DNA of 64,000 nucleotides from the NCBI RefSeq assembly GCF_002812705.1, contig NZ_CP025030.1, positions 4,526,001 through 4,590,000 of the forward strand, given 5' to 3'. A program made the translations under genes and the position numbers. The notes under the pieces are model-generated. The model made no database searches. It worked only from the letters and a program-made list of their open reading frames with translations, and was not told the origin of the DNA. Each line of letters starts with the position of its first letter. Position 1 is the stretch's first letter. Source of the stretch: Achromobacter spanius. GTDB taxonomy: Bacteria > Pseudomonadota > Gammaproteobacteria > Burkholderiales > Burkholderiaceae_B. Below are positions 33,562 through 45,976 of the stretch, in pieces.

Positions 33562-34800
33562 ATGCCCACCCTGCCCCTTGCGTTTCGTCGCCTGGCCGCG
33601 TCCAACCTGGCCGCCCAATTTTCCGAACAGATGGCGCTGGCGGCCGCGCCGCTGGTCGCCGTGCTGGCGCTGGGCGCCACCGCCGCGCAGACCGGTACGC
33701 TGCAAGCCGCGCAAACCTTGCCCTTTCTGTTGCTGTCGATGCCGGCCGGCGTGCTGGCCGACCGCATGTCGCGCAAAGCACTGATGACGGCGGCCGAATG
33801 CGTGCGCGCCGCCAGCCTGCTGGGGCTGTTGGCCTTGCTATGGACGGGTGAACTGAACCTGGCCTGGCTGGCCGCGCTGGGCTTTCTGGGCGCGGTGGGC
33901 ACCGTGGCTTACAACGTATCCGCGCCCGCATTGCTGCCCCGGCTGGTGCCCGCCAGCGAATTGGCCAGCGCCAACCGCTGGCTGGAACTGGCGCGCAGCA
34001 GCGCGTTCGCGGCGGGCCCGGCGGCGGGCGGCGCGCTGGTCGGCTGGATGGGCGCGCCCACCGCCTATGTGCTGGCCACCACCTTGTCTTTGCTGGCGGC
34101 GGCGCTGCTGGCGGGCTTGCCTCGGGATGGATCGGCGGGTAACGGGAACCTGGCCAACGCCCCGCGCCGCCATCCCTTGGCCGAACTGCGCGAAGGCGCC
34201 GCGTTCGTCGCCACGCACCCGCTGCTGCGTCCCGTGCTGATCACGGCGGTGTTCTTCAATACCGCCTGGTTTGTGCTGCAAGCGGTGTACGTGGTCTATG
34301 CCATTGAGCGCCTGGGCTTGAACGCCACGGGCGTGGGCATCACCTTGGGCGTGTACGGCGGCGGCATGCTGGCGGGCGCCTTGGCCGCGCCATGGCTGGC
34401 GCGTCGCCTGTCCTTCGGCGCGATGATCGCGGCCGGACCGCTATCGGCCTTGGCGGCAAGCGGCCTGTTGCTGCTTACCTTGGCGTATCCGTCGGGCGTG
34501 GTGGCCGCGGCGGGCTTTTTCCTGTTTGGGGCGGGCCCCATCCTGTGGACCATTACCACCACCACCTTGCGCCAGGCCGTCACGCCCAACGCGCTGCTGG
34601 GCCGCGTATCGGCCGTGATCCTGACAGCGACCTATGGCGCGCGACCCGTGGGCGCGCTGATGGGCGCGGCGCTGGCCGCCCGCATCGGGCTGGACGCCTG
34701 CCTCTGGGTGTCGACAGCGGGCTTTCTGGTGCAGTTCGTGGTGCTGTTCACGTCGCCCGTTGCGCGCTTGCAGAGCCAACCGCGCACCGTGGAAGCCTGA
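33562..34800 (+). CDS. MFS transporter (EntS-like)
   Basis: 412 residues, twelve predicted helices. The MFS loop motif appears as [18 protein letters not shown]. The overall look is of the enterobactin-exporter-like (MFS_3) group. Start ATG 33562. No regulator or biosynthetic genes adjoin; a GST gene follows after 152 bases. Substrate unknown. Confidence 0.85.
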   Translation: MPTLPLAFRRLAASNLAAQFSEQMALAAAPLVAVLALGATAAQTGTLQAAQTLPFLLLSMPAGVLADRMSRKALMTAAECVRAASLLGLLALLWTGELNLAWLAALGFLGAVGTVAYNVSAPALLPRLVPASELASANRWLELARSSAFAAGPAAGGALVGWMGAPTAYVLATTLSLLAAALLAGLPRDGSAGNGNLANAPRRHPLAELREGAAFVATHPLLRPVLITAVFFNTAWFVLQAVYVVYAIERLGLNATGVGITLGVYGGGMLAGALAAPWLARRLSFGAMIAAGPLSALAASGLLLLTLAYPSGVVAAAGFFLFGAGPILWTITTTTLRQAVTPNALLGRVSAVILTATYGARPVGALMGAALAARIGLDACLWVSTAGFLVQFVVLFTSPVARLQSQPRTVEA

Positions 34801-34952
34801 GGCGGGGGTCGAAGTCCGCCAGCAATCTGTTGTGCCCGCGCGCGCGTGGCTCTGTATCTGGCGGCCCTGGACGCCGGCCGCTAGACTTCCGGCGATATCC
34901 CTCTGATATGACTTCCTGCCGTCCCACCCACCGCCTAGTTGGCCACCGAAAA

Positions 34953-35588
34953 ATGCTGAAAATCCTGGGTAAAGCCTCGTCCATCAATGTGCGCAAAGTG
35001 CTCTGGACCTGCGCGGAATTGAACCTGCCGTTTACCCGCGAAGACTGGGGCTCGGGCTTTCAGCCCACCAGCGACCCGCGCTTTCTGGCGCTGAACCCGA
35101 ACGCCATGGTGCCCGTCATCCAGGACGGAGACTTCGTGCTGTGGGAGTCGAACAGCATCATCCGCTACCTGGCCGCGCAGTACGGCGGGCAGGCGCTCTA
35201 TCCGGCTGAACCGACATTACGGGCGCGCGTGGATCAATGGATGGATTGGCAGGCCACCGACCTGAACCGGTCCTGGAGCTACGCCTTCATGGCGCTTGCC
35301 CGGCAATCGCCCGCGCACCAGGACGCGGCCAGTATCGCGGCGTCGTGCCAGGCTTGGGCCTTGTACATGGGCATTTTGGAACAACGGCTGGCGCAAACCG
35401 GCGCGTATGTGGCGGGCGACGCCTTCAGCTTGGCGGACATCCCCATCGGCCTATCGGTCAATCGTTGGTTCGCCACGCCCTTCGGCCCTGCCCATGAACA
35501 ACCCGCCCTGCCCGCCGTCAGCGCCTACTACGACCGGCTTGCCGCCCGCGAGGGCTACCGGCTGTACGGGCGCAACGGCAGGGTTTGA
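34953..35588 (+). CDS. Glutathione S-transferase
   Basis: 211 residues. N-terminal thioredoxin-like domain with [19 protein letters not shown] (the Ser pair near residues 8-9 is at the usual active site), [20 protein letters not shown] with the cis-Pro, and a C-terminal all-helical domain ([17 protein letters not shown]). The start ATG 34953 gives the canonical N-terminus; ATG 34908 is an alternative. Substrate unknown. Ends convergently against sodC. Confidence 0.88.
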   Translation: MLKILGKASSINVRKVLWTCAELNLPFTREDWGSGFQPTSDPRFLALNPNAMVPVIQDGDFVLWESNSIIRYLAAQYGGQALYPAEPTLRARVDQWMDWQATDLNRSWSYAFMALARQSPAHQDAASIAASCQAWALYMGILEQRLAQTGAYVAGDAFSLADIPIGLSVNRWFATPFGPAHEQPALPAVSAYYDRLAAREGYRLYGRNGRV

Positions 35589-35638
35589 CGGGCGGGGTTG
35601 GCTGACGGGTCCGCTGACCGATCGGCCAGCCTGCCGTG

Positions 35639-36163
35639 TTACTTCACCACGCCGCAGATCAGGCGTCCGCCTCCACCGCCCAGCGGTTCGGGCTTGTCGC
35701 TGTAGTTGTCGCCGCCCACGTGCACCATCATTGCGTGCCCTTTCACGTCGGCCAGCTTCAGATGCGGGGCCACTACGGCTTTCTTGGCCGTGCCGTCGGC
35801 CGCCACCACGATAAGCGGCAGGTCGCCCTGGTGCCCATCCTTGGCCATCGGCCCCTTGTGGGCCTTGGTGCCCTTCGGGTCCAGATGCCCGCCCGCGGCG
35901 CCGCCAGGCGCCATCTTGCCGTTCACCATGCCCGGCATGCAGGAACCCTTTTCGTGGACGTGAAAGCCGTGCTCGCCCGGCTTCAAGTCAGTCAGGTTGG
36001 GCGTGATCTCCAGCCCACCCTTGGTGTCCTTCAGCGAAATCGTGCCGGCGCTCTTGCCCAGGCCGTCGGCGGTCAGGAATGACATCGAGACGTCTTCGGC
36101 CAGCACCGCGCCAGACGCGCCCGCCATCGTCAGCGCCGCGACAAGCATCGAGATTTTCTTCAT
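35639..36163 (-). CDS. sodC: Periplasmic Cu/Zn superoxide dismutase
   Basis: 174 residues. Signal peptide MKKISMLVAALTMAGASGAV, cleavage near residue 22. Cu and Zn ligands are in place: H68 and H70 (GFHVHEKGSC), H93, H102, H111, D114, H148 (MMVHVGGDN). C75 and C170 can form the structural disulfide. It dismutes superoxide in the periplasm. The start is ATG 36163 because the signal peptide begins there. Gene stands alone on the minus strand. Confidence 0.93.
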   Translation of the reverse strand: MKKISMLVAALTMAGASGAVLAEDVSMSFLTADGLGKSAGTISLKDTKGGLEITPNLTDLKPGEHGFHVHEKGSCMPGMVNGKMAPGGAAGGHLDPKGTKAHKGPMAKDGHQGDLPLIVVAADGTAKKAVVAPHLKLADVKGHAMMVHVGGDNYSDKPEPLGGGGGRLICGVVK

Positions 36164-36309
36164 GAAGTGCCTCCTGGAATCATGCACGCAAGGTGCGGAT
36201 GCCCGGCCAGCGCGAACCTTGCCGCCTGGCCCAGGGCGCAGAAAACAATAGCACCGGGGCAAGTCGGCGCACCAGCATTCTTCCTTCCTGATACAAGCGA
36301 TCAGGCTTC

Positions 36310-37686
36310 TTAACGATTCACCAGCAGCACCAGCGCGTGCAGCGCAACACCGATCAACCCGCCGACCAGCGTGCCGTTAAAGCGGATGTATTGCAGGTCG
36401 CGCCCCACGCTAAGTTCCAGTTCGTCGACCAGATGGCGTTCGTCCCAGTTCTTCACCGTGCGCGAAATGTGTTCGGTCACGCCGATGCGCAGCCGGCCCG
36501 TCAGGCGGCGCGCGCTGCCCATCACGTGGCTGTTGATGGCGTCGCGCAGGCTTGGGTCTTCGCCCAGCTTGCGGCCCAGCGCCAGCATGGCGCGTTCCAG
36601 ATGGCCGGCCAGCGCCGAGTTTTCGTCAGACAGGTCGCGCCGCAAGGCGGCGTGGATGTCGTCCCACAGGCCTTGCACGTATTCCTGCACCTTGGGGTGG
36701 TCAATGGCGCGCTGCTTCAGGGCTTCAACCTGAGCCGACAAGGCCGGGTCGGTCTTCAGGCGTTCGATGTAATTCAGCACCCAGGCTTCGTAGTCGCGCC
36801 GCACGGGGTGGTCGGGTTCGGACAGCACGTCGCGCAGCTCGTCCATCAAGGCCATGGCCAGGCGGTCGGCCAGGTTGTCGGCAATGCCGTCCACCGACTT
36901 CACCACGTCCACCGCCGCGATGATGCGCGGCCATTCCTTGCGGGCAAACTTCACCAGCAGCGTGGACGCGCGCTCCTTCACATCGTCTTCGCCCAGGTAG
37001 CCGCCCAGGCGTTCCATGGCCGCATCCAGCAATTCCTGGTGGCGCCCGTCGCGCGTCAACAGGCCCAGCACTTCGCCGACGGTGCCCGCCGCGTCCCAGC
37101 CGCGCAGGTTCTTCACCACGAATTCCTGGATCACGCCGCGCACCGCGTGCTCGTCCAGCATGTCCAGCGTTTGCAGCGCCACGCGGCGCGCGCCGTCGCT
37201 CAAGGCATGCGCCTGCTTGGGCCGCACCAGCCAACGCGACAGCCGCGTGGCGGGGTCGAACACGCGCAGCTTTTCCATCAGCGTGTCCGGGTCCAGGAAG
37301 TGGTCGCGCACGAACACGGCCAGGTTGTCGCCGATGCGGTCTTTGTTGCTGGGGATGATGGCGGTGTGCGGAATCGGCAGCCCCATCGGACGGCGAAACA
37401 GCGCCACCACCGCGAACCAGTCCGCCAGCGCGCCCACCGTGGCCGCTTCGCAAAACGCCCGCACCCAGGCCCACGCCCCCTGCCCGCCCATGACGTGGCT
37501 GGTGATGAAGCCGCAGACCATGGCCACCAGCAGCGCCAGCGCGGCGATTTTCATACGCCGCAACTGCGTGCGGCGCGCGTCGGAGGCCAAGGTGGAATGC
37601 GTGGCGAACGCGGCGGTGGCCCGTCCGGGCTGGGGCGGCGAGTCGGGAGTCTTGGACGTGTAGGCGGGTTCGGGCTTATCAGGCAT
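36310..37686 (-). CDS. DUF445 family membrane protein
   Basis: 458 residues. One helix near 45-65 (KIAALALLVAMVCGFITSHV), one at the C-terminus (GTLVGGLIGVALHALVLLV), and a long helical DUF445 body between (PHTAIIPSNKDRIGDNLAVF ... WDERHLVDELELSVGRDLQY). Related to YjiN. Function unknown. The next gene in the same direction begins at 38990 and ends 44 bases away. Confidence 0.88.
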   Translation of the reverse strand: MPDKPEPAYTSKTPDSPPQPGRATAAFATHSTLASDARRTQLRRMKIAALALLVAMVCGFITSHVMGGQGAWAWVRAFCEAATVGALADWFAVVALFRRPMGLPIPHTAIIPSNKDRIGDNLAVFVRDHFLDPDTLMEKLRVFDPATRLSRWLVRPKQAHALSDGARRVALQTLDMLDEHAVRGVIQEFVVKNLRGWDAAGTVGEVLGLLTRDGRHQELLDAAMERLGGYLGEDDVKERASTLLVKFARKEWPRIIAAVDVVKSVDGIADNLADRLAMALMDELRDVLSEPDHPVRRDYEAWVLNYIERLKTDPALSAQVEALKQRAIDHPKVQEYVQGLWDDIHAALRRDLSDENSALAGHLERAMLALGRKLGEDPSLRDAINSHVMGSARRLTGRLRIGVTEHISRTVKNWDERHLVDELELSVGRDLQYIRFNGTLVGGLIGVALHALVLLVNR

Positions 37687-37730
37687 GGCGGTGTCGGCGT
37701 GGCAAGCGAGGCGTCAGCATAACAACTGCG

Positions 37731-38990
37731 CTACTCGCCCAGGAACTCCGACACGGCCTCCAGCCCTTCGATGTGGTCCGCCACCACCTTGGCGATAAAC
37801 GCGATGGGCACGGACAGCAGCGTGCCCCAGATGCCCCACAGCCAGGTGAACAAGAGCAGCATCATGAACACCGCCACCGAGTTCATCTTGGCGATGCGGC
37901 CCGACATCCAGGTGGTGACCAGCACGCCGATCAGCAAGGCAATGGCCACGGAACTGCCGGCCACCTGTAGCGCCGGCCCGATTTCGCCGAATTGAATCAG
38001 CGCCGCGATCCCCGTGCCCACCGCCGTCATCAGCGGGCCGAAGTACGGAATGATGTGCAAGGCGCCTGCCACCACCGCCCAGGTGGCGGCGTTTTCCAGG
38101 CCCAACAGGCGAAACGCCCCCCACGACAGCACGCCCAGCGCCACGTTCGTGACCAGCATCATCGCCATGTACATGTGGATCGAATTGTTGATCTGGTCCA
38201 GCATGTGCACGCTGATTTTTTTCTGCGACAAGGTTGTGCCCGCCACCTTGACGAACTTGCGCTTGAACGCGTTGCCCGACAGCAGCAGGAAGAACACGAG
38301 GAATACGCTCATGGTCGCCTGGCCCAGAAAGGTGGCCAGCCCCTTGGAGCCCCACAGCAGGAATTCGCTGAAGCCCGCGTCCGACTTGGCCACCACCACC
38401 TGGCGACCGGGCTGCACGCCGCCGGTATCCTGCAGCACGCTGGCCGCGCCCTTGATGCGTTCAATGAAGGAACCATCGCCGCTGGCAAAGCCGTTCAGCG
38501 TGCGCGAGATCTTGCCGGAAATCTCGGGCAGCGCCTCGATGATGGAGCTGACCTGGCTTTGCGTGGCATACACCAGGCCCGCCAGCCCGAAGAAAATCAC
38601 GGCCATCAGAATGATGATGCCGACCGGACGCGGCAGGCGCACCCGTTCCATCAGGGCCACGGCGGGGTCCAGCGCATACGCGACCACAATCGCCATGACT
38701 ACGGGCACGATGAATTCCTGCGCCATCTTCAGGGAAAACAGCACGGCAAGCACGGTCAGCGTGGTCAGACAGGCGCCGCGCGCCCAGACGTGCGTGACGT
38801 TGGGCGCCGGCTCGGGAATGATGCCGGCGTCCTGCACGGTGGCTTTTTCATCCGAGGCGCGATCGTCCGGCCCGGACTTTTCCGCCGCTCGCTCTTCGGG
38901 TGACATGGTTTCCGGCGCCGCTTTTTCCGGCGTGATCTTTCCCGGCGTCACCTTCCCCGGCGTCGCGCTTTCCATCCCGTCCCCTCGCAT
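37731..38990 (-). CDS. AI-2E family (PerM-like) transporter
   Basis: 419 residues. A long hydrophilic Pro/Lys/Glu-rich N-terminus (with GKVTPGKITPEKAAPE repeats) precedes eight or so helices typical of AI-2E exporters (QEFIVPVVMAIVVAYALDPA; HIIPYFGPLMTAVGTGIAAL; TWLWGIWGTLLSVPIAFIAK). Start ATG 38990. Family members are small-molecule or sodium/proton exchangers; substrate unknown. Confidence 0.87.
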   Translation of the reverse strand: MRGDGMESATPGKVTPGKITPEKAAPETMSPEERAAEKSGPDDRASDEKATVQDAGIIPEPAPNVTHVWARGACLTTLTVLAVLFSLKMAQEFIVPVVMAIVVAYALDPAVALMERVRLPRPVGIIILMAVIFFGLAGLVYATQSQVSSIIEALPEISGKISRTLNGFASGDGSFIERIKGAASVLQDTGGVQPGRQVVVAKSDAGFSEFLLWGSKGLATFLGQATMSVFLVFFLLLSGNAFKRKFVKVAGTTLSQKKISVHMLDQINNSIHMYMAMMLVTNVALGVLSWGAFRLLGLENAATWAVVAGALHIIPYFGPLMTAVGTGIAALIQFGEIGPALQVAGSSVAIALLIGVLVTTWMSGRIAKMNSVAVFMMLLLFTWLWGIWGTLLSVPIAFIAKVVADHIEGLEAVSEFLGE

Positions 38991-39082
38991 TTCGTCTTGG
39001 TGAACGCGGACAGCAAGTATCGTGCCTGGGGACGTTCGGTTTGTTTTTCAGCGCCGTTTTTCAGCGCCGCTTTCCAGCGCGT

Positions 39083-40012
39083 TCAGCCCTTCACCGCCAG
39101 CAGGCCCGCCTGCCCTTCGTGATCGCGCTGTGCGCGCTCCAGGATGAATTCGATCAGCATGGAAATTGCGCGCGGATGGTGCCGGTTGGGCATGTACAGC
39201 ATGTACATGCCACGCCCAAAAATGCTCAGCCGCCATTGCGTCAGCGCGGCCAGCAGCTCGCCGCGCGCGATGTCGTCGTGCACCACGTAGTCCGGCACCA
39301 CGCCCACCCCCAAGCCAGCGCGGATGGCGTCGCGCAGAAAGGCGTAGTTGCGTGAAATGACCGTGGGTTCCAGTACGACGTGCTGGCGCGGCTGGCCGCC
39401 GTAATAGGCCGACAGCCGCAACGGCCGGCCAATGACTGCCGCGCTGATGACGGGCGCCTGGGCCAGGTCATCGGGCCGCTGCGGCAGGCCCCGGGCCTCG
39501 GCATAGGCTTTGGACGCGCACGCCACGTAACGCACCAGCCCCAGTTCGCGCGCCACCAGGTTCTGCGGCGGCTCGGACATGATGCGTACCGCGATATCGA
39601 CCTCGTCGCGCAGCAGATCGTCGACGCTGTTCTCGAACAGCACGTCCAGGACGATATCCGGATACGCCAGCTTGAACTCCAGCAGCCAGGGCGTCATCAC
39701 AAACTGCCCATAGCCGCTGGGCACGCTCAGCCGCACCTTGCCTTGCGGCGTCTTGCCCAGGGTGTCGACCGCCTCGCGCGCGGCGACCAGTTCGTCCTGG
39801 ATGCTGCGGCCATGCTGATACAGCTTCAGCCCGATCTCGGTGGCTTCCACATGGCGCGTCGTGCGCCGCACCAGCTGCATGCCCACTGAACGCTCCAACT
39901 GATTCAGGTGGTAGCTGACGTTGGCGCGGGTCATCTTCAGCCGGCGCGCGGCTTCGCTCAAGTTGCCGGCGTCCAGGATATCGACCAGCAAGGTCAGGGA
40001 TTTGGTGTCCAT
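39083..40012 (-). CDS. LysR family regulator of the acyl-CoA degradation operon
   Basis: 309 residues. The HTH is TLLVDILDAGNLSEAARRLK ... TRANVSYHLNQLERSVGMQL; the effector domain follows from residue ~90. Start ATG 40012. It is divergent from the FadB-like gene across 205 bases, with the dyad GATGTC-N8-GACATC (40066-40085) between them. It probably activates the degradation genes in response to a pathway acid or CoA ester. Confidence 0.92.
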   Translation of the reverse strand: MDTKSLTLLVDILDAGNLSEAARRLKMTRANVSYHLNQLERSVGMQLVRRTTRHVEATEIGLKLYQHGRSIQDELVAAREAVDTLGKTPQGKVRLSVPSGYGQFVMTPWLLEFKLAYPDIVLDVLFENSVDDLLRDEVDIAVRIMSEPPQNLVARELGLVRYVACASKAYAEARGLPQRPDDLAQAPVISAAVIGRPLRLSAYYGGQPRQHVVLEPTVISRNYAFLRDAIRAGLGVGVVPDYVVHDDIARGELLAALTQWRLSIFGRGMYMLYMPNRHHPRAISMLIEFILERAQRDHEGQAGLLAVKG

Positions 40013-40065
40013 GGCGTCTCCTTGGGCCGGATTGTCAAATTTTTTTATCCGTCGTGTCAATTCCT

Positions 40066-40085
40066 GATGTCATTGTCAAGACATC
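40066..40085. promoter_or_regulatory. Candidate LysR binding site
   Basis: GATGTC and GACATC are separated by 8 bases, 54 bases upstream of the LysR start and 133 bases before the operon, matching the T-N11-A layout of LysR sites. Confidence 0.5.
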
Positions 40086-40217
40086 TTTACTGGGAAAGAA
40101 TAAAGAACTAAGCGATAGACGCAAAACAAGACAAGCCACGGGATGGGTCACAAGACCCGCCATCCTTCGGCTTGCCAGGCGCCGCAACGACGGCCGCCCC
40201 AACGGAGACAAGGACCC

Positions 40218-42341
<2,124 letters not shown>

Positions 42342-42416
42342 ACGCAGGTTTTTTAGCCGCCCGCCGCCTGAACACCGCCCGCCTGAATACAGAACCCACT
42401 TTCGACTGGAACCCTT

Positions 42417-43601
42417 ATGCGCGAAGCCGTCATCGTCTCTACCGCCCGCACCCCCATCACCAAGGCGGGGCGCGGTGAATTCAACCAGATCGCCGGCCCC
42501 ACGCTGGCGGCGCACGCCGTGCGCGCCGCCGTTGACCGCGCGGGCATCGACCCCGCGCTGATCGAAGACGCCTTCATCGGCTGCGGCTACCCCGAAGGCG
42601 CCACGGGCCGCAACATCGGCCGGCAAGCCGTCATCCGCGCCGGCCTGCCGGTCAGCGTGGGCGGCGCCACCATCAACCGCTACTGCGCGTCGGGCCTGCA
42701 AGCCATTGCGTCGGCCGCCGGCCGCATCGTGATGGACGGCGCCCCGGCCGTGATCGCGGGTGGCGTGGAACTGGTGTCGCAGATCCGCACGCGCGACGAC
42801 GGCGTCAGCGGCATGGACCCGTGGATACTGGCGAACAAGCCCGAACTCTATTTGCCCATGATCGAAACCGCCGACATCGTGGCCGCCCGCTACGGCATCA
42901 GCCGCGAAGCCCAGGACCGCTTCGCCGCGCAAAGCCAGGCGCGCACCGAAGCCGCCCAGGCCGCCGGCCGCTACCGCGAAGAGATCATCCCCGTCACCAC
43001 CACCATGTCCGTCACCGACCGCGCCACGGGCGTCGTCAGCGAACGCGAAGTCACCATCGACAAAGACACCTGCAACCGCCCCGGCACCACCTATGAAGCG
43101 CTGGCTGGCCTTGCGCCCGTGCGCGGCGAAGGCCAGTTCGTCACGGCCGGCAATGCCTCGCAACTGTCCGACGGCGCGGCCGCCTTGGTGCTGATGGAAG
43201 CCGGCGACGCCGAGCGCGCGGGCATCCGCCCGCTGGGCGCGTTCCGGGGCTTGGCCATTGCCGGCTGCGAGCCCGACGAAATGGGCATCGGCCCCGTCTA
43301 CGCCGTGCCCAAGTTGCTGGCGCGCCATGGCTTGAAGGTCGATGACATCGACCTTTGGGAACTGAACGAGGCGTTTGCGTCGCAAGCGCTGTATTGCCAG
43401 GAAAAGCTGGGCATCCCCATGGACCGCCTGAACGTGGACGGCGGCTCCATTGCGTTGGGCCACCCGTTTGGCGTGACCGGCGCGCGGCTGGCCGGCCATG
43501 TGCTGATCGAGGGCCGCCGTCGTGGCGCCCGCTATGCCGTCGTCACGATGTGCATCGGCGGCGGCATGGGCGCGGCCGGCCTGTTTGAAATCTATGCTTG
43601 A
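42417..43601 (+). CDS. Thiolase (acetyl-CoA acyltransferase)
   Basis: 394 residues. Catalytic C90 ([10 protein letters not shown]), H349 ([12 protein letters not shown]) and C379 ([12 protein letters not shown]) are all present. It cleaves 3-ketoacyl-CoA to acetyl-CoA plus shortened acyl-CoA. Lies 75 bases after the FadB-like gene and before two dehydrogenases, completing the cycle. Confidence 0.93.
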   Translation: MREAVIVSTARTPITKAGRGEFNQIAGPTLAAHAVRAAVDRAGIDPALIEDAFIGCGYPEGATGRNIGRQAVIRAGLPVSVGGATINRYCASGLQAIASAAGRIVMDGAPAVIAGGVELVSQIRTRDDGVSGMDPWILANKPELYLPMIETADIVAARYGISREAQDRFAAQSQARTEAAQAAGRYREEIIPVTTTMSVTDRATGVVSEREVTIDKDTCNRPGTTYEALAGLAPVRGEGQFVTAGNASQLSDGAAALVLMEAGDAERAGIRPLGAFRGLAIAGCEPDEMGIGPVYAVPKLLARHGLKVDDIDLWELNEAFASQALYCQEKLGIPMDRLNVDGGSIALGHPFGVTGARLAGHVLIEGRRRGARYAVVTMCIGGGMGAAGLFEIYA

Positions 43602-43619
43602 GATGCACTAAGGACCGAC

Positions 43620-44816
43620 ATGGACTTGGAATTCACCCCCGAAGAAAACGCCTTCCGCGACGACGTGCGCGCCTTCCTGGCGGCCAAGCTGCCCCGGCGC
43701 CTTTCCGACAAGGTTGGGCTGGGCAAGCTGCTTACCAAAGACGACATGGTCGAATGGCACGCCATCCTGAACCAGCAAGGCTGGCTGGCCAGCCACTGGC
43801 CCGTGGAATACGGCGGCACCGGCTGGAGCGCCACGCAAAAATTCATCTTCGATAACGAATGCGCGCTGGCCGCCGCGCCCCGCATCGTGCCCTTCGGCCT
43901 GAGCATGCTGGGGCCGGTGCTGATCAAGTACGGCAACGAAGCGCAGCGCCAGTACTGGCTGCCGCGCATTCTGGACGGCAGCGACTGGTGGTGCCAGGGC
44001 TATTCCGAACCCGGCGCGGGCTCCGACCTGGCTTCCGTCAAGACCACCGCCGTGCGCGACGGCGACCACTACATCGTCAACGGGCAAAAAACCTGGACCA
44101 CGCTGGGCCAGTACGCCAACATGATTTTCTGCCTGGTGCGCACCTCGCAGGAAGGTCGGCGCCAGGAGGGCATCAGCTTCCTGCTCATCGACATGAACAG
44201 CCCGGGCATCGAAGTGCGCCCCATCATCACGCTGGACGGTGAACACGAAGTCAACGAAGTGTTCTTTTCCGACGTGCGCGTGCCCGTCGAGAACCTGGTG
44301 GGCGAAGAAAACCGGGGCTGGACCTGCGCCAAGTACCTGCTGACCTACGAGCGCACCAACATTGCCGGCGTGGGCCAATCCACCGCCGCGCTGGAACGTC
44401 TGAAGGCCGTGGCCGCCAAGCGGAAAAAGAACGGCCGCCCCCTGGCCGAAGACCCCGACTTTGCCGCCCGCCTGGCGCGCGTGGAAATCGAACTGGCCAA
44501 TATGCGCACCACCAACCTGCGCGTGGTCGCGGCGGTGGCGGGCGGCGGCGCACCCGGCGCCGAAAGCTCGATGCTGAAGATACGCGGCACGCAGATCCGC
44601 CAGGAAATCACGGCCTTGAACCGCCGCGCCATGGGTCCGTACGCGCGCCCCTTCGTGCCCGAAGCGCTGCACGACGGCTACGACGCCGACCCTATCGGCC
44701 CCGAGGGCGCCGACAGCGCGGCGGCGCAGTACTTCAACAACCGCAAGCTGTCGATCTTCGGCGGCTCCAATGAAATTCAGAAAAACATCATCTCGAAGAT
44801 GATCTTGGGACTGTAA
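43620..44816 (+). CDS. Acyl-CoA dehydrogenase 1
   Basis: 398 residues. Features: N-terminal helical domain (PEENAFRDDVRAFLAAKLPR), YSEPGAGSDLASVKTTAVRD for FAD binding, RIVPFGLSMLGPVL, and a C-terminal helical domain (FGGSNEIQKNIISKMILGL). It has a Lys/Glu-rich loop (AKRKKNGRPLAEDPD) seen in ACADs acting on bulky substrates. It oxidises acyl-CoA to enoyl-CoA. Partner of the adjacent gene. Confidence 0.92.
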   Translation: MDLEFTPEENAFRDDVRAFLAAKLPRRLSDKVGLGKLLTKDDMVEWHAILNQQGWLASHWPVEYGGTGWSATQKFIFDNECALAAAPRIVPFGLSMLGPVLIKYGNEAQRQYWLPRILDGSDWWCQGYSEPGAGSDLASVKTTAVRDGDHYIVNGQKTWTTLGQYANMIFCLVRTSQEGRRQEGISFLLIDMNSPGIEVRPIITLDGEHEVNEVFFSDVRVPVENLVGEENRGWTCAKYLLTYERTNIAGVGQSTAALERLKAVAAKRKKNGRPLAEDPDFAARLARVEIELANMRTTNLRVVAAVAGGGAPGAESSMLKIRGTQIRQEITALNRRAMGPYARPFVPEALHDGYDADPIGPEGADSAAAQYFNNRKLSIFGGSNEIQKNIISKMILGL

Positions 44817-44825
44817 GGGCCGGCC

Positions 44826-45959
44826 ATGAACTTTGAACACACCGAAGACCGGCGCATGCTGTCCGACATGCTGCGCCGCTTTGTTAGCGAGCAGTACGAC
44901 TTCGCCACCCGCGAACGCCACGCGCAATCGGCCCAGGGCTACAGCGTGGAATTCTGGCGCCGCTATGCGGAACTGGGCGCCATCGGCGCCTTGTTCTCCG
45001 AGGCCGATGGCGGCCTGGGCGGCGCGGGCTTTGATATCTCGGTCGTCTTCGAGGCGCTGGGACGCGGCCTGGTCGTGGAACCTTTTTTGGACGCCTTGAT
45101 GGTGGGCAGCGCCATCGCCGCCGCCGGCACGCCCGCGCAACGCGAAGCCGTGGACGGCCTGATCGCGGGCACCATCACGGCCGCGCTGGCCCAGGGCGAG
45201 CCCGATTCCGGCTATGAGCTGGCGCGGGTCAGCACGCGCGCCGAACCGTCGGGCGACGGCTGGGTGCTCAACGGCGCCAAGGCCGTGGTCACGGCGGGCG
45301 AACACGCGGACCTGTTCCTGGTGTCGGCGCGCACTTCCGGTGCGGAAGATGACGAAGCCGGCATCAGCCTGTTCCTGGTCAGCGCCGGCACGCCGGGCCT
45401 GGCGGTGCGCGGCTACGGGCTGATCGACGGTGGACGCGCCGCCGAAGTCACGCTGACCGACGTCAAGCTGGGCCCCGAGGCCTTGCTGGGCGAGGCCGGT
45501 GCGGGCTACCCGCTGCTGGAACGCGCCACCGGGCGCGGCATTCTGGCGCTGTGCGCCGAAGCCGTGGGCGCGATGGACTGCGCCCGCGACGCCACGTTGG
45601 AATACCTGCGCACGCGCCGCCAGTTCGGCACCCCCATCGGCAGCTTCCAGGCCTTGCAGCACCGCATGGCGGATGTGCTGCTGGAAATTGAACAAGCGCG
45701 CTCGGCCGTCATCAACGCCGCCGCCGCGCTGGACAACCCCGACCGCGTCACCCGCGAACGCGCCCTGTCCGCCGCCAAGTTCACCATCGGCCGCATCGGC
45801 ACGCTGGTGGCCGAGGAAAGCATCCAGTTGCACGGCGGCATCGGCATGACCTGGGAACTGCCGCTGGCGCACTACGCCAAGCGCCTGGTCATGATCGACC
45901 ATCAATTGGGCGACGAAGACCATCACCTGCGCCGCTACATCGCGCTGGCGCAGGCGTGA
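44826..45959 (+). CDS. Acyl-CoA dehydrogenase 2
   Basis: 377 residues, 10 bases after the first dehydrogenase gene. The N-terminus (DRRMLSDMLRRFVSEQYDFA) and the C-terminal SIQLHGGIGMTWELPLAHYA identify the family. Paired unequal ACADs often form a heteromer on large or ring-containing CoA substrates (as in steroid side-chain and pimelate pathways), so a heteromeric enzyme is likely here. Confidence 0.9.
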   Translation: MNFEHTEDRRMLSDMLRRFVSEQYDFATRERHAQSAQGYSVEFWRRYAELGAIGALFSEADGGLGGAGFDISVVFEALGRGLVVEPFLDALMVGSAIAAAGTPAQREAVDGLIAGTITAALAQGEPDSGYELARVSTRAEPSGDGWVLNGAKAVVTAGEHADLFLVSARTSGAEDDEAGISLFLVSAGTPGLAVRGYGLIDGGRAAEVTLTDVKLGPEALLGEAGAGYPLLERATGRGILALCAEAVGAMDCARDATLEYLRTRRQFGTPIGSFQALQHRMADVLLEIEQARSAVINAAAALDNPDRVTRERALSAAKFTIGRIGTLVAEESIQLHGGIGMTWELPLAHYAKRLVMIDHQLGDEDHHLRRYIALAQA

Positions 45960-45976
45960 ACGGAGGCCAGCCCGAC

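Noticed and set aside
36337..37722. 461-residue Gln/His-rich plus-strand frame
   Set aside because: Antisense to the DUF445 gene, which has conserved helices and family motifs.
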